This document shows positions 17,704 through 26,579 of a stretch of 36,085 bases of DNA, in pieces. Below the pieces are notes generated by a model that had not been told where the DNA came from, did no database searches, and was given only the letters and a program-made list of their open reading frames with translations. Where the stretch lies: positions 1-36,085 of the IMG/VR virus record IMGVR_UViG_3300035698_006405, one strand, 5' to 3'. The first letter of the stretch is position 1, and the number at the start of each line of letters is the position of its first letter. The stretch comes from a virus. A program made the translations under genes and the position numbers.

Positions 17704-17746
17704 CAATCACATAGCAGCACATGGGGTTGGTGCTTATAGTAAATAA

Positions 17747-17779
17747 AAATAGTGGGGATATTTATTATCCCCACTATTT
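17747..17779. terminator. Bidirectional terminator between convergent genes
   Basis: A perfect 14-bp stem (AAATAGTGGGGATA and its complement) with a 5-nt loop, with A and T runs at the two ends. It ends the plus-strand three-gene unit and the minus-strand capsid gene. Confidence 0.9.
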
Positions 17780-17799
17780 GCTTATATGATATTAGAAGA

Positions 17800-19251
17800 C
17801 TACTGGCGCTCGTCAGGGTTCCAATCGCTCCAAAGTGACGGTGCGGTTCCTTCAGTATAACCACCGTCGAAGAAGTAAGCACTATCCTGATCGTAGTCAC
17901 GGAAGTGATGCTCAGGTGAGTATAGAACGTGATTGATACGGCCTGCTAGCTGAGGAACCTTTAGAATAACGCGCGGTTCCAATCTACCAGAAACAGTATA
18001 GCACCACTTTTGCTGTTCAACTACCCACATGAAGCGGCCACTGTCTGATTCCCAGAAGTTTTCCTTACCGCTCAACTTTGAGATATCAGGACTTGCAAAA
18101 CGATAGTCCTTATACTCTAGGAATGTTCCCATTCTGCTACCGAGATAGGTCATAGGAACGAAGTAGAAGTTGCTGGCGTAAAATCCAGCAGGAACATCGC
18201 CGTCGTTGATGTTGGTTGATTCAAAGATTCCGTCGTCTGTTACAACGTCGTATCTTGTTCCGCCAATATCAATGTACATTCCAATTGCCATTTCGTCACG
18301 TAGGTCACGAACTCTTGTGGCGTCGATGGTCATTGTGTTGCCAGCCGGAAGAGCTAGTTCGCGTGTTGAGTAGTAAGCTACCGGCCAAACCTCTAGCAAC
18401 TCGGTCCATGCCTCTGGTCTAAGAGCGATCACCCAGCGTACAGGCATTAGATTCTGGCGTGACGCGTTGTGGCGTAGATACGCAGCCATTGACATCATTT
18501 CGCGGACGATTCTGAACGAGGCGTCTCCGTCAACCGCATAGATATTCCCGTAATCAAAATCTACCACTTGTGAGTGCAGAGCTGTACATGCCGCTCCTGT
18601 ATGAGCGTCAAACTTATTCACACCAATCAGAATATCTAGACCGGGGAATTCCTTGTAACCGTCACCAACATCATTTGCCGGGTTTCCCTGCCAAATCATA
18701 GGAACGGTTGCGTTCTGGAACAGCGCGCCAACTTCAACCATGGCCCACGCGGTTTCAATGTCTAGAGCCTTCTGCATTGACAGAGCTTCGCTTGGCATAA
18801 ACGGATCGCCGTCATTGCCAAGAATCTCATTTACAATCGTAAGATCGACTTCACCGGCATTAATTCTTTCCAGTGTACGACCAATCTCAAGCTCTTTGCT
18901 TTCACGACAAATATAACCAAACTGTGCGGTCTGGATACAAGCCTTTGTCTCGCCGCTAAGACAGGTCGCGCACTTTGTTGAAGGCTCTGTCTGGCCTGCA
19001 ACCTGGCGAATACCTGTGATATAAGGGAACTGCGGATTTGTATAACGGCTTGCAGAAACTTGCATCTGCGATGCAATACCCATAGGGGTAATGCGCGCGG
19101 AGATAACTTGATTGTCAAGTCCCGCAATTCCAAACAATCCGCCTGGTCCGTGAATATAATTGGTAGAAGTAGTTCCGTCAGGAGCCTTTCTGCCAGTAGC
19201 CTTCACGCCAGCCTGAAGCACTCTAATCAAATCATTCATGTTAAAACTCAT
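17800..19251 (-). CDS. Major capsid protein (HK97-fold candidate)
   Basis: The 483-residue protein lies directly downstream of the protease/scaffold gene, the usual position for the capsid gene. It carries a cysteine cluster CATCLSGETKAC...CRES at about 93-115 (possible metal site or disulfides). Long mixed segments follow, including MPVRWVIALRPEAWTELLEVWPVAYYS, whose style is typical of capsid cores. The end is rich in aromatic residues (YFFDGGYTEGTAPSLWSDW). It starts with a GGAGGA ribosome binding site. No HK97 motif can be proved by eye; position and size carry the call. Confidence 0.75.
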   Translation of the reverse strand: MSFNMNDLIRVLQAGVKATGRKAPDGTTSTNYIHGPGGLFGIAGLDNQVISARITPMGIASQMQVSASRYTNPQFPYITGIRQVAGQTEPSTKCATCLSGETKACIQTAQFGYICRESKELEIGRTLERINAGEVDLTIVNEILGNDGDPFMPSEALSMQKALDIETAWAMVEVGALFQNATVPMIWQGNPANDVGDGYKEFPGLDILIGVNKFDAHTGAACTALHSQVVDFDYGNIYAVDGDASFRIVREMMSMAAYLRHNASRQNLMPVRWVIALRPEAWTELLEVWPVAYYSTRELALPAGNTMTIDATRVRDLRDEMAIGMYIDIGGTRYDVVTDDGIFESTNINDGDVPAGFYASNFYFVPMTYLGSRMGTFLEYKDYRFASPDISKLSGKENFWESDSGRFMWVVEQQKWCYTVSGRLEPRVILKVPQLAGRINHVLYSPEHHFRDYDQDSAYFFDGGYTEGTAPSLWSDWNPDERQ

Positions 19252-19271
19252 CTGTATTCCTCCACGCTTTA

Positions 19272-22244
19272 TTAGCGATTAAGCATCCTGTCTCTCATTC
19301 CAGCGATTACACTAGGAACCTCTGGTTTAGAGAACGACTTTGAATCTTTTTCATCTAGCTCATCTTCACGAGCAACGCCACCAACCGACACGCCGTTACC
19401 CCAGAATGGAGTAAAACGCTTCTCTTCGACATGCTCTTCTTCTACCTCTTCTTGTGTATCAAGAGCTTCTACTGCGGCTCCTTTATCACCTTCTTCTAAG
19501 CCGTTGAGCCTTACAGAGAAATCTTCAATCTTTTCTGTAAGCGCGGTCAAAGCGTTTGAAAGACCCTTCAGGCCACTTGAATGAGATTCAAGCATAGTCG
19601 AAAGCTCATCAAGTTTTAGTTCCTCAACCATCTTGGTTGTCATAGCTTTAACCAGCGCAACAGCCTCTTCATCTTCTTCTTCTTCATCGTCTTCTTTTTC
19701 GTCTTCTGGAAGCTCTTCTTCTTCTTCTAATTCGGCTTCAAGCTCAGCTTCAAGCTCGGCCTCTTCTTCAGGATCGACTTCTTCATCAGAACCAACCTCT
19801 ACGGCAGGTTCAAGACCTTCCTCAGCTCCTACCGCGTCGTCAGCGCCAACTTCTAGTTCAACACCTTCGACCGGAGCGACATCTTCGATAACTGGTTCCT
19901 CAGCGAAAGTAGCAAGAGCTGTAACCAAATCCTCAGCCTGCATTCTTGTTTCCTCTGGAAGTTCAGCAACAAGCTCCATAAGCATTCTATAGATTGCCAT
20001 AACATCTGACTCTGGCTCCATAATTTGCTCTGACATCTCGCCTATAGCTGCTTTTTCCTCTTCGCCGGAAACCAACTCTGCAAGTTCACCCATCTTTACT
20101 GCGATTTGGTTTCTGTCCATTAATTTCTCCTCTACAGATTCTGACGCGGACGCACCAACGGACTTAAATTGAATCTTTTCATCCTCAAGAATTTCAGTAC
20201 GTCGTTCGCCAACCTTTATAACAACTTCAACTAGGTCAGGCGCACCAATTGCGTCACCTATGGTTTGAAGTCCTTGCTTCTGCTTCGCTGAAAGCTTCAT
20301 TAAACTTTTACCTCCAATTCCAAACTCACTTAATGTAAATGGATTTGCAGCTTCTTGTAACGGCAATACAGTTGACTTTTGTTTTGAGAACCAATTGTAA
20401 ACGCCATCTTCTCTGTCATGTGGTACATACTTGTACTCATGACTGCAACCCCATCCATAAGGAGCCATTTCTGGATGTCCGTTTGGATGTAGCTCAAAGA
20501 AACTCTTAAACCAATTACCAACTTGGTTGTCGTCAAATTTACTAACCTCAACCATAAATCTGCCAACGCCACCCTGCCACATAATAGATGCAAATTCAGA
20601 TCCTGGAATATGCCAGAAGTCACACTTGCTTCCCTCTGGAATACCATCTTTATCAACCCCTGCTAAATATGTCTCTATAGACTTTGTAGTAAAGATTTCT
20701 TCTTCTCTGTCTACAAACGCGTTGGTTGTCCAGGTTAAAAAGTATCCGCCATCAAAACTCTTAAAATTAACAAAACTCTTAGATCCTGTAGAGTCATTCA
20801 TAAACTCAACTGCTACATCGCCAGATCCGTTGTCAAGCGCCTTCATCATCAGTATGCCGTAACTAGTAAGATATCCGTTTTCAATAAGTCCCATTGCTTC
20901 AAGCTCCGCAATGGCTTCAGCGCTAGACCCATCTGTTTTACCAATCCATGCTCTAATAAGAGCATCGGCCTGTTCTGCCGTTATATGTCCATCGTTAACG
21001 AGTTCGGTTGCTGTATTAGCTCTAACATTTTTTGCGGCGGCTTTGCGATTACGCATACCCTGCGCAGATCTCATTAATGTATCAATAGCGTCTCTTGCAT
21101 CGCCACTCTTAAATTTGGCTATAAGCTGCTCGCCTCTTGATGTCATATAGAGTTCGCCGTTGTCATCCATTTCCATAAGACCAAGATCAACTAGTTTAGC
21201 AAGTCCGGTTTCTGGAACCGCTGTACCACTATCAAACTCAAACAGAGCACTAATATCTTCCTGTGCCATTTTCTTTTGTTCAACCATCGCGGCAGATACA
21301 GCGTCAATATTATCCTGCTCCTTGGTGCTAGGAGCATCTTCTTCATCTTCTTCCATGCTGTTAATAGCTCTTGAATACGCGTCTAGCGCGTCTCTCAGGT
21401 CGCCTTGTTTCAGATTCGTAACAAACGATCTTCCGCTGGTTGTCATAAACATGTTGCCTTCTGCGTCTGTTGCAATCATTCCCATATCTATGAGCGCTTG
21501 CAATGCCTCACTTGATATTTCTTCACCAGCCGCAAAATCAACAAGAGCGCCTATCAACTCTGCCGTCATGCTAGTCTTGCTAACAACGTCGTCAATTAGA
21601 TCGGCAACGTTCTGAGCCTGTTCTTCTTCCTTGCTTGGTCCAGCCGCTGCGCCGCCACCACTACCACCGCCGCCGCCTGTCGGTTTCAATACGGCAGTTA
21701 GGTTCTTTGGCTCTCCGCTCTTAATGGCATTAATAATTTCATTAGCCTTTGACTGCACCATGCCAGCTTCATTCACAAGACCCGCGCTTTTGAGATCTTT
21801 CATCACGCTAGCAGAAACACCAGCACCTTCACCGGCAAGAAGGCCTTGCATTCCAACAAACATATCAGGAGTAATGCCAACATCTTCAAGTGTACGCATC
21901 ATCTTCCCAATATTTCTCGCGCTGGCAAATCTTCCGCCTTCACCACGCATCAAATTACCAATAATAATCTGGCCGACCTTTGCTGACCAGTTTGCGCCAC
22001 CACCACCAGACGAGCGCGGCGCTGTTGTGCGCTGTTGCCTAGATCTTTCTACACTGCCTCTAGTTGCTTCACCGGCCTTCAAGTCTACAACAGAATTATC
22101 CTCAATTACAATGTCTTGTTCGTCAATGTCTCTGTATTCAGCAAACGCAAGAACAGCACGCGCGTTATTGACGATCTCTTTCATGAGAGCGACCATTGAC
22201 CTTCTTACGCGGCGACCAGCCTTTTCATCTAACTGTATGCTCAT
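19272..22244 (-). CDS. Prohead protease-scaffold polyprotein with repeated N-terminal modules
   Basis: I place the start at the ATG at 22244, where an AGAGAG site is spaced correctly; a GTG at 22250 would touch it. The 990-residue product has four parts. Residues 130-485 hold four winged-helix-like modules. Residues 490-660 look like a prohead serine protease, with FWHIPG (His about 545), CSHEYKYV and KSTVLP (Ser about 624), the triad pattern seen in the family. Next comes a very acidic scaffold stretch, about 800-880, with long Glu runs. The end is a coiled-coil region finishing in SVIAGMRDRMLNR. It would cleave the scaffold during capsid maturation. The modules are unusual for the family. 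Confidence 0.8.
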   Translation of the reverse strand: MSIQLDEKAGRRVRRSMVALMKEIVNNARAVLAFAEYRDIDEQDIVIEDNSVVDLKAGEATRGSVERSRQQRTTAPRSSGGGGANWSAKVGQIIIGNLMRGEGGRFASARNIGKMMRTLEDVGITPDMFVGMQGLLAGEGAGVSASVMKDLKSAGLVNEAGMVQSKANEIINAIKSGEPKNLTAVLKPTGGGGGSGGGAAAGPSKEEEQAQNVADLIDDVVSKTSMTAELIGALVDFAAGEEISSEALQALIDMGMIATDAEGNMFMTTSGRSFVTNLKQGDLRDALDAYSRAINSMEEDEEDAPSTKEQDNIDAVSAAMVEQKKMAQEDISALFEFDSGTAVPETGLAKLVDLGLMEMDDNGELYMTSRGEQLIAKFKSGDARDAIDTLMRSAQGMRNRKAAAKNVRANTATELVNDGHITAEQADALIRAWIGKTDGSSAEAIAELEAMGLIENGYLTSYGILMMKALDNGSGDVAVEFMNDSTGSKSFVNFKSFDGGYFLTWTTNAFVDREEEIFTTKSIETYLAGVDKDGIPEGSKCDFWHIPGSEFASIMWQGGVGRFMVEVSKFDDNQVGNWFKSFFELHPNGHPEMAPYGWGCSHEYKYVPHDREDGVYNWFSKQKSTVLPLQEAANPFTLSEFGIGGKSLMKLSAKQKQGLQTIGDAIGAPDLVEVVIKVGERRTEILEDEKIQFKSVGASASESVEEKLMDRNQIAVKMGELAELVSGEEEKAAIGEMSEQIMEPESDVMAIYRMLMELVAELPEETRMQAEDLVTALATFAEEPVIEDVAPVEGVELEVGADDAVGAEEGLEPAVEVGSDEEVDPEEEAELEAELEAELEEEEELPEDEKEDDEEEEDEEAVALVKAMTTKMVEELKLDELSTMLESHSSGLKGLSNALTALTEKIEDFSVRLNGLEEGDKGAAVEALDTQEEVEEEHVEEKRFTPFWGNGVSVGGVAREDELDEKDSKSFSKPEVPSVIAGMRDRMLNR

Positions 22245-22279
22245 ATACACTCTCTATTAAGAACAATCTTATTTACTTT

Positions 22280-22307
22280 ATTCTATCATGTTTGTTTTTA
22301 TTGTCAA
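22280..22307 (-). promoter_or_regulatory. Promoter of the protease/capsid unit
   Basis: Minus strand TTGACA (22302-22307), 16-nt spacer, TAGAAT (22280-22285). It is divergent from the plus-strand promoter at 22327-22355. Confidence 0.7.
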
Positions 22308-22326
22308 GTCCTGTCTGCAATAATGT

Positions 22327-22355
22327 TTGACTATATCTATTTTGTGTGATAAAAT
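22327..22355 (+). promoter_or_regulatory. Promoter of the 22.4 kb virion-like gene
   Basis: TTGACT (22327-22332), 17-nt spacer, TAAAAT (22350-22355), then a GGAGG site before the ATG at 22384. Confidence 0.7.
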
Positions 22356-22383
22356 AGAGTAAACACGTGGAGGTATATAGATA

Positions 22384-23586
22384 ATGCAAAGATCACTAAT
22401 ATTAGGCGAAGACGGAAACGCTTTGCCAAAGACAATAAGAGTAAATGCTAATGGAGAACTTAGAGCTGAGGTTGTCAGTGGAGATGTAACCGTTGATGGC
22501 TACACCGGAATGCTAGATGAAGATGGTGTGGCCTATGGTGTTAAACAGGTTGACGGAAAGCCGCGCGTCAGCTCGGTGCCATATGCCTACGATATCGCAG
22601 AGGGTCTTGTTACTGGTCATGTGCCGTGGAACAGTTTTGGCTATACGCCAACAATGAATGCGACCAAGAGCGACCTATGGAGTAAAGCCGGTCTCTACGT
22701 CTATCCTACGTCGGCGCAGCAAATGGAGATGTATTCAAGCGATAACGCACAGGATATTGGAACAATCATCAAGGGTGACGCAACAGGGAATACTGTACAA
22801 TCTGACGCTACTGGTACCACTACGACGCTCGATGATTTAGATGTAGACTTCACAGCGGCAACGGCGGTAGCAGTTGGAGATCATCTCATTCTAGACCCGC
22901 ATGCGGCGCATCCAGGACCAGAGTACGGCGTCATCACAAATGTTGCCGAGCACAGGCTTACAGTGGCTAGGGGTTTCCAGAAAGGCGGCTCAGGCGCAAG
23001 CCGTTATTACGCTGTTATCGACAAGTCAGCGTATACCGGAGCGCAGGCTGTGTGGATTCAACACCTTGATGGCGATTATACAAAGCACGGCGAGATCGTA
23101 GTGCTGAACGGCACAACTCCCGTGAACACAGTAAATACTAACATATTCCGTATCAACTCAGTGCGGGTAATTGCTGCTGGGTCTGGCAATGTTCCGGTTG
23201 GTAATCTGAGCCTACGCAACACAGCCGGTGCCATTACATACGGCTACATCACACTTGGCTATACCGTTGATCGTTCATCCTTCTACACTGTACCTGATGG
23301 CTATACGTTGTACGTCACGCAGGTTACGTTTGGCTTCGGTTGTTCAAACGCTAATCGACAATATGCGCGGCTCCATGTACACTCAAATAGAGATCCGACG
23401 CGGGATTACCTAGTGAGCGATCTGCGCTATCCAGAGACAGAAGCGATAGCTGCTAATGAATCAGTTCCTCTTGTGTTCACTGTCCCACTGAAATTCTTTG
23501 AGCACACTGAGCTAAGCGCGGCAGGCGACTCAACTATAGAGGGTATTGCATTCGTCACTATGCGCGGCTGGCTAGAAGCAGACTAA
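22384..23586 (+). CDS. Probable virion structural / decoration protein
   Basis: The 400-residue protein starts with a beta-strand pattern (MQRSLILGEDGNALPKTIRVNANGEL) and is rich in Gly, Thr and Asn throughout. The middle has a beta segment (GDHLILDPHAAHPGPEYGVI) and the rest a jelly-roll-like strand pattern. This is the composition of phage surface proteins, but no family is recognised. It is on the opposite strand to the capsid genes, with its own promoter and an inverted-repeat terminator starting at its stop. Base use is visibly more G+C rich than the surrounding genes, so it may have been acquired separately. Confidence 0.5.
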   Translation: MQRSLILGEDGNALPKTIRVNANGELRAEVVSGDVTVDGYTGMLDEDGVAYGVKQVDGKPRVSSVPYAYDIAEGLVTGHVPWNSFGYTPTMNATKSDLWSKAGLYVYPTSAQQMEMYSSDNAQDIGTIIKGDATGNTVQSDATGTTTTLDDLDVDFTAATAVAVGDHLILDPHAAHPGPEYGVITNVAEHRLTVARGFQKGGSGASRYYAVIDKSAYTGAQAVWIQHLDGDYTKHGEIVVLNGTTPVNTVNTNIFRINSVRVIAAGSGNVPVGNLSLRNTAGAITYGYITLGYTVDRSSFYTVPDGYTLYVTQVTFGFGCSNANRQYARLHVHSNRDPTRDYLVSDLRYPETEAIAANESVPLVFTVPLKFFEHTELSAAGDSTIEGIAFVTMRGWLEAD

Positions 23587-23633
23587 TAGAAAGAGACATG
23601 TTGACATTCGTTGTCACAAACTCTTTCTATTAG
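23583..23633 (+). terminator. Large hairpin terminator after the virion-like gene
   Basis: CTAATAGAAAGAG (23583-23595) and its complement (23621-23633) give a 13-bp stem that includes the stop codon. An inner TGACA/TGTCA stem sits inside the loop. It lacks a long T run, so its strength is uncertain. Confidence 0.6.
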
Positions 23634-23688
23634 AGGTCTTGTTTCGGTTATTTGGCGCGACTAAAAAACAGGGTTGATCTCCCAACAG

Positions 23689-23749
23689 GTTCTTATGCAA
23701 ATCGCAGTTTGTGATCATACGAGTCACAAACTGCGATTTGCATAAGAAC
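23689..23749. repeat. Perfect 26-bp inverted repeat (long hairpin)
   Basis: Two 26-nt arms (23689-23714 and 23724-23749) are exact reverse complements, with a 9-nt loop TCATACGAG. Shorter outer repeats (AACAGGG/CCCTGTT) flank it. It lies between the plus-strand virion gene and the minus-strand gene ending at 23761, close to the previous hairpin. The stem is far longer than a normal terminator needs. Confidence 0.9.
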
Positions 23750-23760
23750 CCCCCCCTGTT

Positions 23761-23979
23761 TCAACCTCTTATTATTACATTTCCTGCTTGCGAAATCTTC
23801 TCAACGATGTAACCTAATTTTTTGTTTGCGAGAGGCCAACTTCCCTCTTCTGACACAAAAAAGCTAAGGCCGTTTGGTGTTACCATAAAGATTTCAAATT
23901 TCAGGATTGGCGTTTGTCTTATCTCAAATCTAGATCCGTCCTGGCATACAATCTTGCCTGGATAAGCGATATAGATCAT
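23761..23979 (-). CDS. Small protein of unknown function
   Basis: A 72-residue protein (YPGKIVCQDGSRFEIRQTPI) with no recognised family. It starts next to the stop of the 23981-24283 gene, so the two are coupled. It ends at the long inverted repeat. Confidence 0.65.
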   Translation of the reverse strand: MIYIAYPGKIVCQDGSRFEIRQTPILKFEIFMVTPNGLSFFVSEEGSWPLANKKLGYIVEKISQAGNVIIRG

Positions 23980-23980
23980 G

Positions 23981-24283
23981 CTACCTTCTCTGCTTATTCA
24001 TTGCTTTTGTAAGCTTGTTTCTCTTTAGCCTTTTTCTCTTTTCAATCGCTCTTCTTGTCTTCCTGTTCAATCCAGACCTAAGAGCTTTAACATCTGCGTT
24101 CTTCATTATATGTCTAACAACAGGCTCTAACTCATTAATGTCAACACAGTCTGTTGTTAGATGTGGTCCGTACTCCGCATCTAATGAGATGATGTGTTGA
24201 TCTGCAATTTCCTCAGACAGATATGGGCCACCAACGGCGTTGCCACTGTTTGATTTCACATACCACTTCATATTTGGCTTCAT
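23981..24283 (-). CDS. Small basic protein of unknown function
   Basis: A 100-residue protein with a folded-looking N-terminal half and a very basic end (NRKTRRAIEKRKRLKRNK), which suggests binding to nucleic acid. No family is recognised. A perfect promoter lies about 26 nt upstream. A second Met at residue 5 is a possible alternative start. Confidence 0.7.
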   Translation of the reverse strand: MKPNMKWYVKSNSGNAVGGPYLSEEIADQHIISLDAEYGPHLTTDCVDINELEPVVRHIMKNADVKALRSGLNRKTRRAIEKRKRLKRNKLTKAMNKQRR

Positions 24284-24308
24284 TATAATCTCCGTTCTCT
24301 ACAACTTT

Positions 24309-24337
24309 ATTATACACGGTTTATTAACACCTGTCAA
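24309..24337 (-). promoter_or_regulatory. Perfect consensus promoter, minus strand
   Basis: TTGACA (24332-24337), 17-nt spacer, TATAAT (24309-24314). Its -35 box is 5 nt from that of the plus-strand promoter. Confidence 0.85.
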
Positions 24338-24342
24338 TGGGG

Positions 24343-24371
24343 TTGACAAATCGAATCATACAAGATATAAT
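24343..24371 (+). promoter_or_regulatory. Perfect consensus promoter of the portal gene
   Basis: TTGACA (24343-24348), 17-nt spacer, TATAAT (24366-24371). An ATG at 24379, 7 nt past the -10 box, opens a 16-codon frame (MKILQKVKYGRRTIRI) that overlaps the portal start in another frame; it may be a leader peptide or chance. Confidence 0.85.
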
Positions 24372-24403
24372 ATAGTTAATGAAAATCTTGCAAAAGGTAA
24401 AAT

Positions 24404-26005
24404 ATGGCAGACGAACTATTAGAATCTAGTGTACAAAGAAAACCATCCGTAGAAGAAACAGGCCATATGGTGCTCCAGATAATGGGTGCATTCAAGAAAG
24501 ATCTTCCTCCGTGGTGGTCGCCGCGTAGGGACGCTTTCTTTAGAGATTTCTGGAAGAGCGAGAATATACTTGCAAGCGCCATATATTCAATCACAGGCCG
24601 CAACGCTGCCTTTGGGTGGAAGCTGTCTGGTCTTCCTGACGATGTTAAAGACTCACAGTGGCTGTTACAATCCGCTGATTTTGGTGGCGGCTGGCAGCAA
24701 CTCATAAGCAAAACCACAGAAGACTTTCTCACATCTGACAACGGCGCGTTTTGGGAAATCATTAGACCGTCAAAGGTTACTATAGACGGCTTAACGCTAC
24801 CGGCTGTCAAACAATACTTTGAAAACAACGAGCGTGCAGAGTGGTTTGCTATTAAGAAGAACGGCAAAAAGATTAGGCTACGTGGCAGAAACTACAAGCT
24901 ATTTGACTCTCCTCTTGACCTGCCAATTGGCATTGCTCACTTTGACAGTGCTCAGATACAAAGAACAGGAGATCCAGAAATACCGGCAATCTACACAGAC
25001 AGAGACGGCCACAGACACAGACTAAGATGGTGGCAAGTCATAAGCTTTGTTGATATGCCGTCACCAATAGAGAGCATGAACGGACTGGGATTCTGTTCTG
25101 TCAGCCGTATTTTCGAGCATGCACACACGCTTAGATCTCTGGCAACATACAAAGACGAAAAGCTAAGTGGCCGGTTCGCAAGAGCGATTCATATCACAAA
25201 TGCCAATCCTCAACTGATTCAAGACCAGATGAACGAGGCTAAAATGAATGCCTCAAACGCAAATCTAACACGATACTCACAACCTGTCATTGCGTCAACA
25301 TTCGATCCAGGCGTTGTTCCAACGGTTGCCACAATCAATCTGGCAAACATGCCTGACGGATTCAAAGAAGAGATCACGCTTGAGTGGTACGTTTCAACGC
25401 TTGCTCTTGCTCTTGGTGTTGACTATGGGTTCCTAGCACCGCTTCCTGGCAAGGGTCTTGGAACAGCGTCTCAATCAGAGACAATGGCAAAGCAAAGTCG
25501 TGGAAAGTCGTCACGTCTATTTATGGATATGACATCAAACGCAATTAACTTTAGGGGACTTCTACCGTCTGCGGCCAGATTCTCATACGTTGAGCGCGAC
25601 ACAGATCAAGAAATGGCAGAGGAAAATGTAAAGAAAGCTCGTGCAGAAACCAGATTCACAATGATTAAGAGTGGTGAAATCTCAGCTCAAATAGCACGAC
25701 AAATAGCAACTGATAGTGGAGACCTTAGCAACAAATATCTACAAGCAATGGGAGAGGAAGACATGGTTCCCGGCATAGAGGTTGACGGCGACGATAATCT
25801 TGAAGCAGCCACTGAGGTACTTGATTCAGTTCCAGACATTCCTGTACAACCTCAGTTCCAAGAAGAAGAAACAGGAACAGGTCTAGCGAAAGGATTGAAT
25901 ATTGACGAAAATAAATCAGGCGAAGATGTGCGCGATGCCACACAAGCAATTGGGTTGGTTACTAAAATCTCAAATGCGGCGCGTCAAGCGTTCAGGAAAA
26001 AGTAA
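24404..26005 (+). CDS. Portal protein
   Basis: The 533-residue protein has the usual portal length. Typical traits include the N-terminal SENILASAIYSITGRNAAFGWKL and WWQVISFVDMPSPIESMNGLGFCSVSRIF (the loop-helix region before the clip). A helix-rich stretch covers about 330-440 (LEWYVSTLALALGVDYGFLA, then SQSETMAKQSRGKSSRLFMDM), and the tail is acidic. It would form the dodecameric ring through which DNA is packaged. It is divergent from the small genes upstream, has a perfect promoter and an AAAGG site, and is on the opposite strand to the capsid and protease genes. Confidence 0.8.
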   Translation: MADELLESSVQRKPSVEETGHMVLQIMGAFKKDLPPWWSPRRDAFFRDFWKSENILASAIYSITGRNAAFGWKLSGLPDDVKDSQWLLQSADFGGGWQQLISKTTEDFLTSDNGAFWEIIRPSKVTIDGLTLPAVKQYFENNERAEWFAIKKNGKKIRLRGRNYKLFDSPLDLPIGIAHFDSAQIQRTGDPEIPAIYTDRDGHRHRLRWWQVISFVDMPSPIESMNGLGFCSVSRIFEHAHTLRSLATYKDEKLSGRFARAIHITNANPQLIQDQMNEAKMNASNANLTRYSQPVIASTFDPGVVPTVATINLANMPDGFKEEITLEWYVSTLALALGVDYGFLAPLPGKGLGTASQSETMAKQSRGKSSRLFMDMTSNAINFRGLLPSAARFSYVERDTDQEMAEENVKKARAETRFTMIKSGEISAQIARQIATDSGDLSNKYLQAMGEEDMVPGIEVDGDDNLEAATEVLDSVPDIPVQPQFQEEETGTGLAKGLNIDENKSGEDVRDATQAIGLVTKISNAARQAFRKK

Positions 26006-26034
26006 AAGAAGGGAGCTAACCAGCTCCCTTCTTT
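26005..26034. terminator. Bidirectional terminator after the portal gene
   Basis: A 13-bp perfect stem with loop AACC, with A and T runs at the arm ends. It lies between the convergent portal gene and the 26036-26320 gene. Confidence 0.9.
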
Positions 26035-26035
26035 G

Positions 26036-26320
26036 TCACATTTCAAAGAAATCGTCTAACTCACAGTATTCAGCGTTCAGCCATTGCCAAACTGTTTCAT
26101 CACAGTGGCTTTCTATAGGAGCGCTTAATAGACACTTTGACAGATAATCAATCACATCAATCATCCACAAAAGATCTGCCACACCATGCTCCCATGCAGT
26201 GAGGTCTTTTACGCTTTCTATAATAGAGCAATCTGCAGCCGCTCTATCAGAAAGCTTGCTAATCATCGCTAGTATTTCACTCTTGTTTCGTGCTAGTATC
26301 TTTTCCACAACAAACTCCAT
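26036..26320 (-). CDS. Small protein of unknown function
   Basis: I take the ATG at 26320, immediately after the stop of the upstream gene (TAG-T-ATG), giving 94 residues; the longer frame would overlap that gene. No family is recognised. It contains an amphipathic helical core and ends in an acidic, aromatic tail (WLNAEYCELDDFFEM). Confidence 0.65.
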   Translation of the reverse strand: MEFVVEKILARNKSEILAMISKLSDRAAADCSIIESVKDLTAWEHGVADLLWMIDVIDYLSKCLLSAPIESHCDETVWQWLNAEYCELDDFFEM

Positions 26321-26321
26321 A

Positions 26322-26540
26322 CTACTCTCTTGATTCAATACATGTCTCCATCCATTCATAAAGGGTGTCTTCAACGTACTGTACTACTTCTTCTAGAGTT
26401 GCGTAGGACTGTGTTGTACACCACAGTTTAAGTGTGTTGTCGTATTCCGGGTGCCAAAAACCATTACCGTCTTGTTCGACATGACAAACAATCTGACCGA
26501 ATAAAACAAACGTATGTCTTTCATTTAACTGTTTCCACAT
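26322..26540 (-). CDS. Small protein of unknown function
   Basis: A 72-residue protein rich in Trp and Glu (MWKQLNERHTFVLFGQIVCH). No family is recognised. It is coupled to the following gene (1-nt gap). Its upstream region carries a weak minus-strand promoter that overlaps a strong plus-strand promoter. Confidence 0.6.
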   Translation of the reverse strand: MWKQLNERHTFVLFGQIVCHVEQDGNGFWHPEYDNTLKLWCTTQSYATLEEVVQYVEDTLYEWMETCIESRE

Positions 26541-26544
26541 CTAC

Positions 26545-26573
26545 TTGACAAGCTCCCAATTCTAGTATATAAT
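26545..26573 (+). promoter_or_regulatory. Perfect consensus promoter with no gene after it
   Basis: TTGACA (26545-26550), 17-nt spacer, TATAAT (26568-26573). Only a short untranslated stretch and a terminator follow on this strand. Confidence 0.85.
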
Positions 26574-26579
26574 ATATCT

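Noticed and set aside
19633-19992. Ser-rich 119-codon frame opposite the protease/scaffold gene
   Set aside because: The poly-Ser is the reverse complement of the Glu-rich scaffold stretch.
23689-23749. Protelomerase (hairpin telomere) site
   Set aside because: Such sites are near-perfect palindromes with almost no loop; here the 9-nt centre is not palindromic, and no protelomerase gene is visible.
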